Shown here in pieces: positions 17,397-26,438 of a stretch of 64,000 nt of DNA (its first letter is position 1; the number at the start of each line of letters is the position of its first letter). The notes under the pieces were generated by a model that was given only the letters and a program-made list of their open reading frames with translations, was not told the origin of the DNA and made no database searches. The translations under genes were made by a program, and so were the position numbers. The stretch is from assembly GCA_946997485.1 (NCBI GenBank), contig CAMPVF010000008.1, forward strand, positions 18,240 to 82,239, written 5' to 3'. Origin of the DNA: an uncultured Atopobium sp. (GTDB lineage Bacteria > Actinomycetota > Coriobacteriia > Coriobacteriales > Atopobiaceae).

Positions 17397-18215
17397 CTAC
17401 AGCACAAATTTTTCGATAACTTCAGCCACGCCACCCTCGTCGTTAGTAGCATGTGTTACATAATTTGCCATACGTTTATAGGCATCGCCGCCGTTTGCCA
17501 TGCACACGCCAAGTCCCGCCGCACGTATCATTTCGGCATCGTTATCAGAATCGCCAATAGCAATAACATCGTGCATATCAATGCCCAAATACGCAGCTAA
17601 ACGCGTTAATCCCGATGCTTTTGAAACGCCTTTGGCATTAAATTCAAGGTAGCGATCCGAAGAAAACGTGGTATCAAGCGCAGATGCAATGGGCGGCATT
17701 GTTTTGCTAATCGTATGCAAATAATCAAGACTGAGGTTCATATACAAAATTTTAACGAGATGCGAACCCTTTAGAAATTCGATTGAGCGCTGCGTTGTGG
17801 CAACCGACGGAATATGAAGCGCGTCGAACACTTCCTGATCGGCGGCGTTAAGCGGCGTTGTCCAAATGGTATTGAGGGTATATAAATGCACATCTACCGT
17901 GCCTAGCTCGCAGCCATATTGCCAGATGGCATTACAATCGTCCCACGACAAGCCATCCTCAAGCGCACAGATACGATTGTGATAATTTTCGGTTATACAC
18001 GCACCATTAAATGACACCGAATATGTGTGTTTGCGCTGGTACATGCCAAGTTCATGGAGCACTTCTTGCATAATGTTAAAACTACGTCCGCTGCAGGGCA
18101 CCACGTACACGCCCTGCTCCATTGCGCGTGCAATAGCACGTCTGTTACGCTCGGGCACATGATGATCGCTTCCAAGCAGCGTTTCGTCTAAATCGAGTGC
18201 AATAAGCTTGTACAT
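17397..18215 (-). CDS. Cof-type HAD-superfamily phosphatase
   Basis: A 272-residue cytosolic hydrolase; GAGGAG lies 5 bases before the ATG at 18215. HAD motif I is DLDETLLGSD (nucleophile Asp), motif II PCSGRSF, motif III a lysine in NAKGVSKASG, and motif IV GDSDNDAEMI. The type C2B cap lies between motifs II and III. These proteins remove phosphate from sugar phosphates, FMN, pyridoxal phosphate or similar metabolites. The true substrate cannot be told from sequence. The C-terminal MANGGDAYKRMANYVT is the usual Cof ending. Confidence 0.88.
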   Translation of the reverse strand: MYKLIALDLDETLLGSDHHVPERNRRAIARAMEQGVYVVPCSGRSFNIMQEVLHELGMYQRKHTYSVSFNGACITENYHNRICALEDGLSWDDCNAIWQYGCELGTVDVHLYTLNTIWTTPLNAADQEVFDALHIPSVATTQRSIEFLKGSHLVKILYMNLSLDYLHTISKTMPPIASALDTTFSSDRYLEFNAKGVSKASGLTRLAAYLGIDMHDVIAIGDSDNDAEMIRAAGLGVCMANGGDAYKRMANYVTHATNDEGGVAEVIEKFVL

Positions 18216-18358
18216 AAAACTCCTCGCGCATACATCGCTTTCAATGCGTGGCAATTACGTAGCTTGTCACTGCAGTATTACAGCAGCGTACAGGCGGACA
18301 GAGCACGCAAGGCGAACAGTAAGCCAGGCACACACATACTCAAACTGGTAATAACCAC

Positions 18359-19447
18359 TTACTCAGTATACGACGCACGCACAGTTTCATCATGGGGAAT
18401 AAATAAATGGCAAGAATTTTTCCATAATGCACGATACACTGATTCTGCAGGTAGCGCAGGTGTTTTACGCACATCAGCCAGCGCCGCTGCTGTAAACACA
18501 ACATATGCCGGCTCGCACTCCTCGCCCCGCAGAGGAACAGGTGCCATATATGGCGCATCGGTTTCAACAACCATCTGGCTGGGCGGACACGCGCGCAGTG
18601 CATCGCGCACATACCCCGCAGAGGCAAAAGTTGATACACCACCAAACGCAATGGTACATCCCCGCTCAACAAATGGCTGCATAACATCATACGTAGAGGT
18701 AAAACAGTGCAAAATGCAGCCAGCTTGTGGAATACCAATCTCGTCGATAACATCGAGCGCACACATGTGAGCATGAGCGCTCGTATCGTTTACATTGTCG
18801 CGAATATGCAGCTCAACCGGAAGATTATACTCACGCGCACACGCAAGCTGCCAGCGCAAAGCATGCACTTGCTCGCGCAAAGGACAGGTGTTATAGGGGC
18901 CTTCGTCGATGCCAATCTCGCCAATACCAACCACATGCGGGCTCGCACACATAGCTTCGATGGTTTGTTTTATGCAGGGCGAAAGCGAGGCTGCGTTATA
19001 GGGATGCACGCCCACCATGGCAAATACGTGCGAAAATAGCATGTCCGCATAGGGTGCACGGTAGGGTTCACAGCAGGACGTACGAACGTCTGCTGCAGGT
19101 TTGTTCACGGACATATACAAGCCTGCCTGCACAGAATCAACAATGTGCCGCGCGTCTTCGCAGCTGCGCTCTATCCACGAGGAAATGGCTTCGGCCGACG
19201 TAAAGCCCAGGGCAGCATCTTCAACGGGGTCTATGGGATTTACAATCATGCCAACGTGGGCAAACGCCGCGCGTGCAAGCGCTGAAGCGGGCGTTATCGC
19301 AGATAAGCAGTGCATATGCGTGTGCGTATCGCACACGGGCGCACATGCAGATACGGGCGCAGGCACAATGGCAGATGCGTGCTTGGTGCCAAAAAGCGTG
19401 CCATCGCTATACAAACACGCAGCTTGAGTAAGGTTTTTATCGTGCAT
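18359..19447 (-). CDS. TatD-family metal-dependent hydrolase/DNase
   Basis: A 362-residue TIM-barrel metallohydrolase. Ligand motifs are DTHTHMH (about 40-46), VGVHPYN, GEIGID, ELHIRD, ILHCFTS and VETDAPYMAPVPLRG, the complete TatD set. The family trims DNA 3' ends and D-aminoacyl tails, acting in repair and quality control. It is longer than usual (about 260) because of a 38-residue N-terminal extension and inserts near residues 50-120. AAAGGAG precedes the ATG. It lies one base downstream of ksgA, in the conserved metG-tatD-ksgA neighbourhood of Gram-positive bacteria, so it is probably in one operon with them. Confidence 0.88.
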   Translation of the reverse strand: MHDKNLTQAACLYSDGTLFGTKHASAIVPAPVSACAPVCDTHTHMHCLSAITPASALARAAFAHVGMIVNPIDPVEDAALGFTSAEAISSWIERSCEDARHIVDSVQAGLYMSVNKPAADVRTSCCEPYRAPYADMLFSHVFAMVGVHPYNAASLSPCIKQTIEAMCASPHVVGIGEIGIDEGPYNTCPLREQVHALRWQLACAREYNLPVELHIRDNVNDTSAHAHMCALDVIDEIGIPQAGCILHCFTSTYDVMQPFVERGCTIAFGGVSTFASAGYVRDALRACPPSQMVVETDAPYMAPVPLRGEECEPAYVVFTAAALADVRKTPALPAESVYRALWKNSCHLFIPHDETVRASYTE

Positions 19448-19448
19448 A

Positions 19449-20486
19449 CTACTCCTTTAGCGCGCGACCACCTAACGAAAACGCCTCAAGCGCACCGTGA
19501 GTCTGAAGATGTGTGTACAGCTCAACAAATTGCGTAGCATGCAGCACTTCGGCTCGAATAGCTGGAGCAAGCTGCATATCACATAAACACGCGCGCGTGA
19601 TATCGGGCGCGATACCAGCAGCACTCAAACAATTGACGAGCGTTTTGCGGCGCTGCGCAAACGCTGCATCAATAAGCACGCACACACGACGGCGCAATTC
19701 ACCATCGCATACAAGATCTGCAGGCGCATGGCGCTGCAAGGCAATTACCTGCGACGTTACATGCGGCGCGGGCATAAAACTCGATGGCTTTACCACAAAC
19801 GATCCGGCAGGCGCGGCATACAACGCAAGTTTTGCAGAATAAGCGCCATACAGCTTATCGTGTGGCTTTGCCGCCATACGACACGCCACCTCCGACTGCA
19901 CCATAACCGTCATGCGTTCAAGCTGCGGCATGTCCTCAAAATATTGAAGCACAAGCGTGGCTGCAATTTGGTAGGGCAAGTTGGCAACAAGCGCTGCAGG
20001 CTGCGGTATATTCCGCGCCTTACAAAACGCCTGCAGCGATGCAGCATCTACACGCAGCGCATCGCTATGATACACGTGCATAGCGTTTGCATATAACGCG
20101 CAGGTAGAGGCAAGTACGTCGAGCAAATCGTCGTCTTTTTCGATAGCGATAAGCTGACAGTGTTGCTGCAAAAGTGCCAAGCTAAGCGTACCTATGCCAG
20201 GACCAACCTCAAGCAGGGATGTGTGAGCGCACGGCTGTGCAAGTGCAAGAATTTTGCCGATAACAGCATCGTCCACCAAAAAATTTTGGCCAAGGCGATG
20301 CTTTGCATATAAACCGTGCTGCTCAAGCACGCGGCGCGTGGCGCGCGGATTGGCAAGCGGTGAAAACGGTGCCGCTGCAGCTACAGGTGTTGCTGCGGGT
20401 ACGTCCGCGGCTTCAGGTGCAGAAGGCAAAAACGCGGCACGCTCAACAGATTTTGCAGATAATGACTGGCGCGAGGTGTGCTTCAT
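19449..20486 (-). CDS. ksgA: 16S rRNA (adenine1518/1519-N6)-dimethyltransferase KsgA/RsmA
   Basis: A 345-residue SAM-dependent enzyme that dimethylates two adjacent adenines in helix 45 of 16S rRNA, a late 30S assembly checkpoint. Visible motifs: KHRLGQNFLVDD (about 62-73), EVGPGIGTLS (motif I, SAM binding), IAIEKD, and NLPYQIAA (the catalytic NLPY motif IV). The C-terminal helical domain is intact. The first 55 residues are an Ala/Pro-rich extension absent from most KsgA proteins, so a later start is possible. The ATG shares one base with the metG stop (TAATG), which means translational coupling. Loss of KsgA gives kasugamycin resistance in other bacteria. Confidence 0.93.
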   Translation of the reverse strand: MKHTSRQSLSAKSVERAAFLPSAPEAADVPAATPVAAAAPFSPLANPRATRRVLEQHGLYAKHRLGQNFLVDDAVIGKILALAQPCAHTSLLEVGPGIGTLSLALLQQHCQLIAIEKDDDLLDVLASTCALYANAMHVYHSDALRVDAASLQAFCKARNIPQPAALVANLPYQIAATLVLQYFEDMPQLERMTVMVQSEVACRMAAKPHDKLYGAYSAKLALYAAPAGSFVVKPSSFMPAPHVTSQVIALQRHAPADLVCDGELRRRVCVLIDAAFAQRRKTLVNCLSAAGIAPDITRACLCDMQLAPAIRAEVLHATQFVELYTHLQTHGALEAFSLGGRALKE

Positions 20487-22174
20487 TAGTTTTTGGTGTC
20501 GATTCTAGGGAAGAGCGGCGCGTCACACACAACGGCGCACGGTGCCGAAAGTCCGCCCCAAGCACAGAGCTTTTCGAGAATAAGATCGATGCTCAGGCAA
20601 CTGTTAAGAATTTCGGCTTCTGGCTCCAATCCCATACGGCACAAAACTTCGTGCGACGTGTGCGGCATGATTGGTGCCAACAGGTGCGCAGCGATACGAA
20701 TCGATTCGAGCAAATTAAGCATAATACGTGCAAGCTGCTGTGCATCCTTGTCATTAGTGGCTGCCGTTTTTGCAAGCGTCCAGGGTGCCATGTCTTCGAT
20801 GTAGTGATTTGCCGCGTGAATGAGCTTCATAACAGCCTGTTTTGCATCAGCATAGCGCATCTGTTCCATTGCAGCAGAGTACTCTGCAAACAACCCATCA
20901 TCAACAATGTCGCGCAGCACATTGTGCTCATCGTGCCAGCCATCAAAAATTGCGGGCGTTTGTCCATCAAAATACTTAGCGCACATCGAAAGCGTGCGCG
21001 AAACCAAATTACCCCAGCTATTGGCAAGGTCGGCGTTATATACCTGCTTCATACGGTCAAAAGAAATAGCCGAATCTTCACCGTGAATAACGTCGCACAT
21101 AAAGTAGTAGCGATACCCATCAATGCCAAGCAAGTCGATAACCTCTTGCGGTGCAATAGCGTTACCACGCGATTTCGACATTTTCTCGGCATTGCCCGTT
21201 TCGCTGTTGCGTACCGTTAAAAAGCCGTGCGCAAATACGTGCTCGGGCAGCGCTTCGTTAATTGCCATAAGCATAGCCGGCCAAATAATACAGTGAAAAC
21301 GAATGATGTCCTTGCCCACAACATGGCACTGAGCAGGCCATCTAAAGGCAAATTGGTTTTTGCGGATGGGGTCGTCTTCGCCGTAAAATACCGACGTCAT
21401 GTAGTTGAGAAGTGCATCAAACCACACGTAGGTAACGTGTTTCGTATCAAACGGTACCGGAATACCCCAATCAAAGCTCGTACGGCTTACCGACAAATCT
21501 TGCAGGCCGCCCTCAACAAAACTGCGCACCTCGTTCATACGAAACGTTGGCTGCACAAAGTCGGGATGCTTGGCATACAGCTCAAGCAGCCTATCTTGGA
21601 ACGCCGAAAGCTTAAAGAAATACGACTCTTCTTCTACGCGCTTGAGCGGACGCTGGCAATCGGGACACAGGTGCTCATCTGCGCTTTGATGCTCCTGTGC
21701 GGCATGGCTGAGCTGCGTGGGCGTAAAGTAGGTTTCGCACGGCAAACAATACCATCCGTCGTAGGTGCCCTTGTACAAATAGCCCGACTCACGCATACGA
21801 TTCCACAGCGTTTGCACTGCTTTATACTGCCGAGGCTCAGTTGTGCGAATAAAATCGTCGTACGAAATATTAAGTGTTTTCCACAAATCCTTAAACAGAG
21901 GTGCCTGCGCATCGCACCACTCTTGCGGAGAGTAGCCGTGCTCCTGCGCCGCCTGCGCAACTTTTTCGCCGTGCTCGTCCATACCCGTTAAAAAGCGCAC
22001 GTTATAGCCCATACTGCGGCGATAACGCGCCTGTACATCGCACAAAAGCGTGCAATACGCGGTGCCCAAGTGCGGAGCTGCGTTTACATAATAGATAGGC
22101 GTAGTAATGTAATACGACGGCTGATTAAATTCGGGCTGATGCTCGGTAATCATATCGCGAAATTCTTGTGACAT
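20486..22174 (-). CDS. metG: Methionyl-tRNA synthetase
   Basis: A 562-residue class I aminoacyl-tRNA synthetase. The HIGH-type signature is PHLGTAY (His35), the zinc knuckle has CLPCETYF and CPDCQRP, and the second signature is KMSKS (331-335). The anticodon-binding helical domain follows with WGNLVSRTL and the closing segment near residue 500. There is no C-terminal tRNA-binding/dimerisation (EMAP-like) domain, so this is the short form. The ATG at 22174 has AGGAG 6 bases upstream, better than a longer frame. It heads a tightly packed run with ksgA and tatD. Confidence 0.95.
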   Translation of the reverse strand: MSQEFRDMITEHQPEFNQPSYYITTPIYYVNAAPHLGTAYCTLLCDVQARYRRSMGYNVRFLTGMDEHGEKVAQAAQEHGYSPQEWCDAQAPLFKDLWKTLNISYDDFIRTTEPRQYKAVQTLWNRMRESGYLYKGTYDGWYCLPCETYFTPTQLSHAAQEHQSADEHLCPDCQRPLKRVEEESYFFKLSAFQDRLLELYAKHPDFVQPTFRMNEVRSFVEGGLQDLSVSRTSFDWGIPVPFDTKHVTYVWFDALLNYMTSVFYGEDDPIRKNQFAFRWPAQCHVVGKDIIRFHCIIWPAMLMAINEALPEHVFAHGFLTVRNSETGNAEKMSKSRGNAIAPQEVIDLLGIDGYRYYFMCDVIHGEDSAISFDRMKQVYNADLANSWGNLVSRTLSMCAKYFDGQTPAIFDGWHDEHNVLRDIVDDGLFAEYSAAMEQMRYADAKQAVMKLIHAANHYIEDMAPWTLAKTAATNDKDAQQLARIMLNLLESIRIAAHLLAPIMPHTSHEVLCRMGLEPEAEILNSCLSIDLILEKLCAWGGLSAPCAVVCDAPLFPRIDTKN

Positions 22175-22273
22175 AAGCGCTCCTATTATGTAACGTACTA
22201 ACACGGGTCAAACCAACCCACGGCAAAAATATCATACCTGCCTATTGTACTCTAGATTGCGAGCGGGCGCACA

Positions 22274-23173
22274 CTACTCCTTTGCTGCCTCAAGAGCAGC
22301 AACAATAGCATCATACACCTGAGCGCGCGGCAGGTTATAGGTGCTTGCAAGTTCTTTTGCTAATTGTGTTGGACGAATATTCCCAGCTATACCAGCGTGT
22401 ATGGCATCCTCAAGCGCCGGCTTCTCACCCGCGCCGGCGTCCGCACCTGCAGCATCAAAGCGCGCACACGAAAGCTCCCGGCTGGTGGCTTCGTCACATT
22501 CAACCACAATAACGCACTCCCCTTTAAGCGGAGTTGTTGCACAGCGCTGCGCGATGATTTCTGCAAGCTCGCACGCACGGGCGCGCTGCACTTCTTCGTG
22601 CACTTTAGTAAGCTCGCGCACAAGGGCAACGCGGCGGGTTGGCATAACAGCTGCAAGCGCATGCAACGTTGCACATACGCGGTGGGGTGATTCGTAAATA
22701 ATGCAGGTAGCGGGTATTGTCGATAACACGCGCAGACGCTTATCAATTGCCGACTGCTTGCGCGGCAAAAAGCCTTCAAAGAAAAAAGAGGACGAATTAA
22801 GCCCGCTAGCCGCAAGGGCGCATACCACGGCCGAAGGTCCGGGAATAACTTCGATATGCACGCCCGCATCAAGCGCGGCGTCTACCAGCACTTGTCCGGG
22901 ATCGGATATGGCAGGCATGCCAGCATCGGACACAAAACACACATGCTCACCTGCAAAAACACGCTGCAGCACCTCGTTTGTGCGCGCGGCAATGGTATGC
23001 TCATCGCAGCGCATAAGCGGCACGTGAATCGAAAACGCAGAAAGAAGTTTAGATGTAACGCGCGTATCCTCGCACAGCAAAAGCTGAGCTGCGGCAAGCG
23101 TTTGTTGCACGCGCGGCGACGCGTCACTAAGATTGCCAATGGGGGTTCCGATAATAGATATGTAACCACTCAT
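22274..23173 (-). CDS. rsmI: 16S rRNA (cytidine1402-2'-O)-methyltransferase RsmI
   Basis: A 299-residue tetrapyrrole-methylase-fold enzyme that methylates the ribose of C1402 in the ribosomal P site. It starts with ISIIGTPIGNLSDASPR, the family hallmark. It continues with LCEDTRVTSKLL, FVSDAGMPAISDPG (SAM site), EVIPGPSAV and FFEGFLPRK. The C-terminal 30 residues (RPTQLAKELASTYNLPRAQVYD) are the usual helical end. The ATG has AAAGGAA about 8 bases upstream. It lies upstream of metG, a common arrangement in Gram-positive bacteria, but with a 99-base gap that allows its own transcript. Confidence 0.94.
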   Translation of the reverse strand: MSGYISIIGTPIGNLSDASPRVQQTLAAAQLLLCEDTRVTSKLLSAFSIHVPLMRCDEHTIAARTNEVLQRVFAGEHVCFVSDAGMPAISDPGQVLVDAALDAGVHIEVIPGPSAVVCALAASGLNSSSFFFEGFLPRKQSAIDKRLRVLSTIPATCIIYESPHRVCATLHALAAVMPTRRVALVRELTKVHEEVQRARACELAEIIAQRCATTPLKGECVIVVECDEATSRELSCARFDAAGADAGAGEKPALEDAIHAGIAGNIRPTQLAKELASTYNLPRAQVYDAIVAALEAAKE

Positions 23174-23233
23174 ATGTGTGTATTCCTTTATGGTAATAAG
23201 ACAAATAGCTGCGAAAACGAACGGACAAGACAG

Positions 23234-24283
23234 CTAGCGCGCGCACAGCATGCCACGCTCAAACGACGAGAACGTGGTGCGCGCATCCCACCCCGAGAGG
23301 CGATTTTCGGTTTTCCATGTTTGGAAAAACCACGCCGCGCACGACTTATACAACGCGAGCTGGTCGGAGGTGTAAATGCGCTCGTAAGCAATGTGACCTT
23401 CGGGCGTAGTGGTGCTGTCAAGACCAGGAAGTGCCGCGCACCACGTGCCCACCATAACGCGGAAACCCGTTTTTTCTGCCTGCGCAATATAGCTGCGTGC
23501 ATGCTGCACGAGCTGTTGCATCGACATAATTCCCGTCATGCCAAAATAGTCGTCAAAATGGTCGAGGTGCACGTCAATCATAGTATTTTTGTAATGACCC
23601 GCCGCCATAAACTGTTTCCAGGCAAGCGGCTTTTGCGCGTCGGGCATAATAACAAACACGTCGTCTCCCGCGTAGGTACGAATGGTGTGGTAGGCCTCGC
23701 GATAATAATTGCGCAGCTGATGAAAAGCAATACCCCCGGTAGTATGAAAACCAACACGCTGCTTTACCTTGGGATTTGAGGCAACTTCTATGCCAGCGAG
23801 TGCGGCGCGAAATGCGTAGCGCTTTGCAAGCGCGGCAAGCACGTTAATCATCTGTGGTTTGTATTCGGTAAACGACGAAAATTCGGGCACGACATCAGCA
23901 AGCTTGCCCTCATTACCAGGCTGAATAGTAAGCACCATAATAATTTTAAGACCAAGCTCATCGGCCCAATCAAAGGCATTATCGAGCACGTCGGCACAGC
24001 CAATAAACGGGCTTTTAATAGGTCCGGCATTGCCAAACACATACCACGGCACGCTTATACGCACGGCATTAAACCCGCGCGCGGCAATATTTTTAAAATC
24101 GTCCTCGTCAATAAAATACCTGCGATGAGCACGGATGAGCTCGTCATATTCTTCATGCGAAAGCACCTGAACCAAGCCCAGCTCATCTAAGGTGTTTGCC
24201 TGAGCAAAATACTCAGATGAAATCCAGGGTTCAAGAGAAAGCCAACCTGTGAGATTAACGCCGTGCAAGGCAACGTTAGACAT
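23234..24283 (-). CDS. GH5-fold (exo-beta-1,3-glucanase-like) protein lacking catalytic glutamates
   Basis: A 349-residue soluble protein without signal peptide. Fold markers of the GH5 exo-1,3-glucanase group are clear: GVNLTGWLSLEPWISSEYF (8-26), RGFNAVRISVPW (69-80), DVHLDHF (238-244) and WFFQTWKTE (318-326). The catalytic positions differ. The acid/base region, normally GIELLNEP, reads GIEVASNP with Asn170 in place of Glu. The nucleophile region, normally VGEWS, reads VGTWC with Thr280 in place of Glu. The LHGAPGSQNG loop is also altered (LTIQPGNEG). The reading frame is intact, so it looks like a maintained pseudoenzyme, perhaps a glycan-binding or regulatory protein. Gene neighbours give no hint. 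Confidence 0.75.
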   Translation of the reverse strand: MSNVALHGVNLTGWLSLEPWISSEYFAQANTLDELGLVQVLSHEEYDELIRAHRRYFIDEDDFKNIAARGFNAVRISVPWYVFGNAGPIKSPFIGCADVLDNAFDWADELGLKIIMVLTIQPGNEGKLADVVPEFSSFTEYKPQMINVLAALAKRYAFRAALAGIEVASNPKVKQRVGFHTTGGIAFHQLRNYYREAYHTIRTYAGDDVFVIMPDAQKPLAWKQFMAAGHYKNTMIDVHLDHFDDYFGMTGIMSMQQLVQHARSYIAQAEKTGFRVMVGTWCAALPGLDSTTTPEGHIAYERIYTSDQLALYKSCAAWFFQTWKTENRLSGWDARTTFSSFERGMLCAR

Positions 24284-24445
24284 CCTCGTCCTTCCGCAGA
24301 ATGATTGCTACTTTTGAGTATACCCCCCAGGCTAGACAAAACAAGCTCAGATTACAAATTAAAGTGATACGCATAGTATCTGCGCGCATGAGCTGCGCGC
24401 ACAAGCTACGCGCACAAGCTGCAATGCATGCGTACTGGTTTTTTG

Positions 24446-24991
24446 TTAGAGCTCGTTTACATGCGACGGCGAAACCATGCAGCGCGCACCAGCAGCGTCG
24501 TCGGTGTTAAGCGTAGATGGCACGCCAAGCATTTCTTCGAGCGTACGCCAGGCAAGCTCGGCACACTTTACACGCGCAGGCATATGCGAAATATCTTTGA
24601 GAAGCGCTGCGTCATCAAGCTGCGCTACATCGTCGCTGCCGCGAAGCTCGCCTCGAATCATACGACCAAAAAGGCCACACATATCCCCTGCTTGAGCAGG
24701 TGTTTTATCGAGAATACAATCGCACATCATGTCGGCAGACGCCTGTGAAATAGCGCAGCCGTGCCCCTGGTAAGAAGCATCGGTAATGCGCGCGGCATCG
24801 CCCTCGCCCTCAACTACCAGGTAAAACGTGAGCTCATCGCCGCAGGAGGGGTTTACGCCTTCGTGCGTGTGCGTGGGCTTCTCAATCACATAGTTGTAAT
24901 CGGGATGATTTACGTGATCCATAAAAAGTGCGTTATAAATATTGCCCGCACCAGCCGCGGAGCTTTGTGCCATTGATGGTGTGTTATCCAT
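24446..24991 (-). CDS. sufU: SufU-type Fe-S cluster assembly sulfurtransferase/scaffold
   Basis: A 181-residue protein of the IscU/SufU fold. The zinc/sulfur ligands are Cys50 (NPSCGDE), Asp52, Cys79 (GHGCAISQASADMM) and Cys143 (VKCAELAW). The long stretch between Cys79 and Cys143 is characteristic of Gram-positive SufU rather than IscU. It accepts persulfide from SufS and passes it to SufBCD. The ATG at 24991 overlaps the sufS stop by 8 bases, a sign of translational coupling. A longer frame has no ribosome site. It is the last gene of the suf operon. Confidence 0.93.
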   Translation of the reverse strand: MDNTPSMAQSSAAGAGNIYNALFMDHVNHPDYNYVIEKPTHTHEGVNPSCGDELTFYLVVEGEGDAARITDASYQGHGCAISQASADMMCDCILDKTPAQAGDMCGLFGRMIRGELRGSDDVAQLDDAALLKDISHMPARVKCAELAWRTLEEMLGVPSTLNTDDAAGARCMVSPSHVNEL

Positions 24992-26243
24992 GAAAAACCT
25001 TCCATACCTGCTGCAATGCATCTGCAAGCCGTTCGATATCGTGTGCATCGTTATAAAATGCAATACTCGCGCGACAGGTGCTTTGCAAACCCATCGACAC
25101 AAGCAGGGGCTGTGCACAATGATGACCTGCACGAATGCACACCTGATGCGCGTCTAAAATAGACGACACATCGTGCGGATGAATGCCAGAAACATTAAAC
25201 GACACAACACCCACGTGGCGCGCGCCTTCGGAAGGCCCATATACGTCCACAAAGTCGAGCGCAGAGAGCGTGTCGTATAAATACCGTGAAAGCAGCTGCT
25301 CGCGCGCTTCAAGCGCGTGCATATCGTGCGCCTGTAAATAGGCAACTGCCTTGCCAAACGCATAAATGCCCGCAGCGTCCTGCGTGCCTGCCTCAAACTT
25401 TTCGGGTGCGGGCGCCCAGGTAGCATGATCCTCGCTTACCTGCTCAATCATTTCGCCACCTGTTAAAAATACGGGCAGCTTACTTTGCAGCTCAGATGAT
25501 GCCCACAGCACACCCACACCAAAGGGGCCAAGCATTTTATGCCCCGAAAACGCTAGCGCGTCAGCATGCAAATCGTGCACGGAAACGGGCAGATGCGGCA
25601 CACTTTGCGCGCCATCAACCACCATGTAGGCACCGTGCGCGTGCGCAACCTGCGCAATGTGCGCAATGTTGTTTTGCACGCCAAGCACGTTAGACACCTG
25701 CGTTACCGAAACAATTTTTGTACGATTGGTAATGGTAGAAGCAAGCTCATCGTCACTAATGCAAAAATTCTCATCAAAGCGCAGGTATTTGAGGTGCGCG
25801 CCATGTGCGCGACAGGCCTCTTGCCACGGAATAAGATTTGAGTGATGTTCCATGCCCGAAATAACAACCTCATCACCCGGCTGCAAACACAGCTTTGCTA
25901 AGCTCGCTGCAATAAGGTTGAGCGATTCGGTTGTATTGCGCGTAAACACAATTTCCTCGGGTTTGGGATTGCCGCTCTCATCGGTGGCATCAATAAATTC
26001 TGCAACGCGCCTGCGTGCGTCGTTGATACCGCGCGTAGCCGCAACCGAAAGCCCGTACAGGCCGCGCAGCGGATTTGCGTTCATGGTGGTATAAAACTCG
26101 GTGAGCGCCTGAATAACTGTGTGCGGACGCTGGGCAGTCGCGGCGCTGTCGAGGTATGCAAGCTGCGGATTTGCAGCCAAAAGCGGAAAATCTGCCTTAT
26201 ACGGATTTGCCGCTATCGCAGCATACTGAGCATCGGTAAGCAT
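24984..26243 (-). CDS. sufS: Cysteine desulfurase SufS
   Basis: A 419-residue class II (group II) PLP enzyme that takes sulfur from cysteine, leaving alanine. PLP-lysine is Lys236 in FSGHKMLGPFG. The cofactor-binding His is in GMEHHSN. The active-site cysteine is Cys376 in IRAGHHCAQPL, with the short loop typical of SufS, which needs SufU for full activity. The start ATG has GGGAG about 9 bases upstream. It follows sufD after a 195-base gap rich in short ACGCACAAA and GGTGCACATA repeats, the only loose joint in the operon. Confidence 0.95.
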   Translation of the reverse strand: MLTDAQYAAIAANPYKADFPLLAANPQLAYLDSAATAQRPHTVIQALTEFYTTMNANPLRGLYGLSVAATRGINDARRRVAEFIDATDESGNPKPEEIVFTRNTTESLNLIAASLAKLCLQPGDEVVISGMEHHSNLIPWQEACRAHGAHLKYLRFDENFCISDDELASTITNRTKIVSVTQVSNVLGVQNNIAHIAQVAHAHGAYMVVDGAQSVPHLPVSVHDLHADALAFSGHKMLGPFGVGVLWASSELQSKLPVFLTGGEMIEQVSEDHATWAPAPEKFEAGTQDAAGIYAFGKAVAYLQAHDMHALEAREQLLSRYLYDTLSALDFVDVYGPSEGARHVGVVSFNVSGIHPHDVSSILDAHQVCIRAGHHCAQPLLVSMGLQSTCRASIAFYNDAHDIERLADALQQVWKVFHG

Positions 26244-26438
26244 GTACTACAATCTCCCTTACGAGCACCCCGCAGCGCGGCAAAAACGCTGCTTAGGCAG
26301 GGTGCAGGATGTGGTTTGTGAAACGTGCAGGCACAAACGCGAACGTGCGCGCGGACGCACAAACGCACAAACAAACGCACGCAAAGGTGCACATAAAGGT
26401 GCACATAACAACACGTTCGTGCGCTGCACACGAGTTGG

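Noticed and set aside
20303..21220. Reading frame of 305 codons on the plus strand opposite metG and ksgA
   Set aside because: The protein is rich in Cys, His and Arg, with no family pattern, and lies fully antisense to two well-supported genes.
22856..23779. Reading frame of 307 codons on the plus strand opposite rsmI and the GH5-like gene
   Set aside because: Antisense to two genes with clear motifs, no ribosome site, and basic nonsense-like composition.
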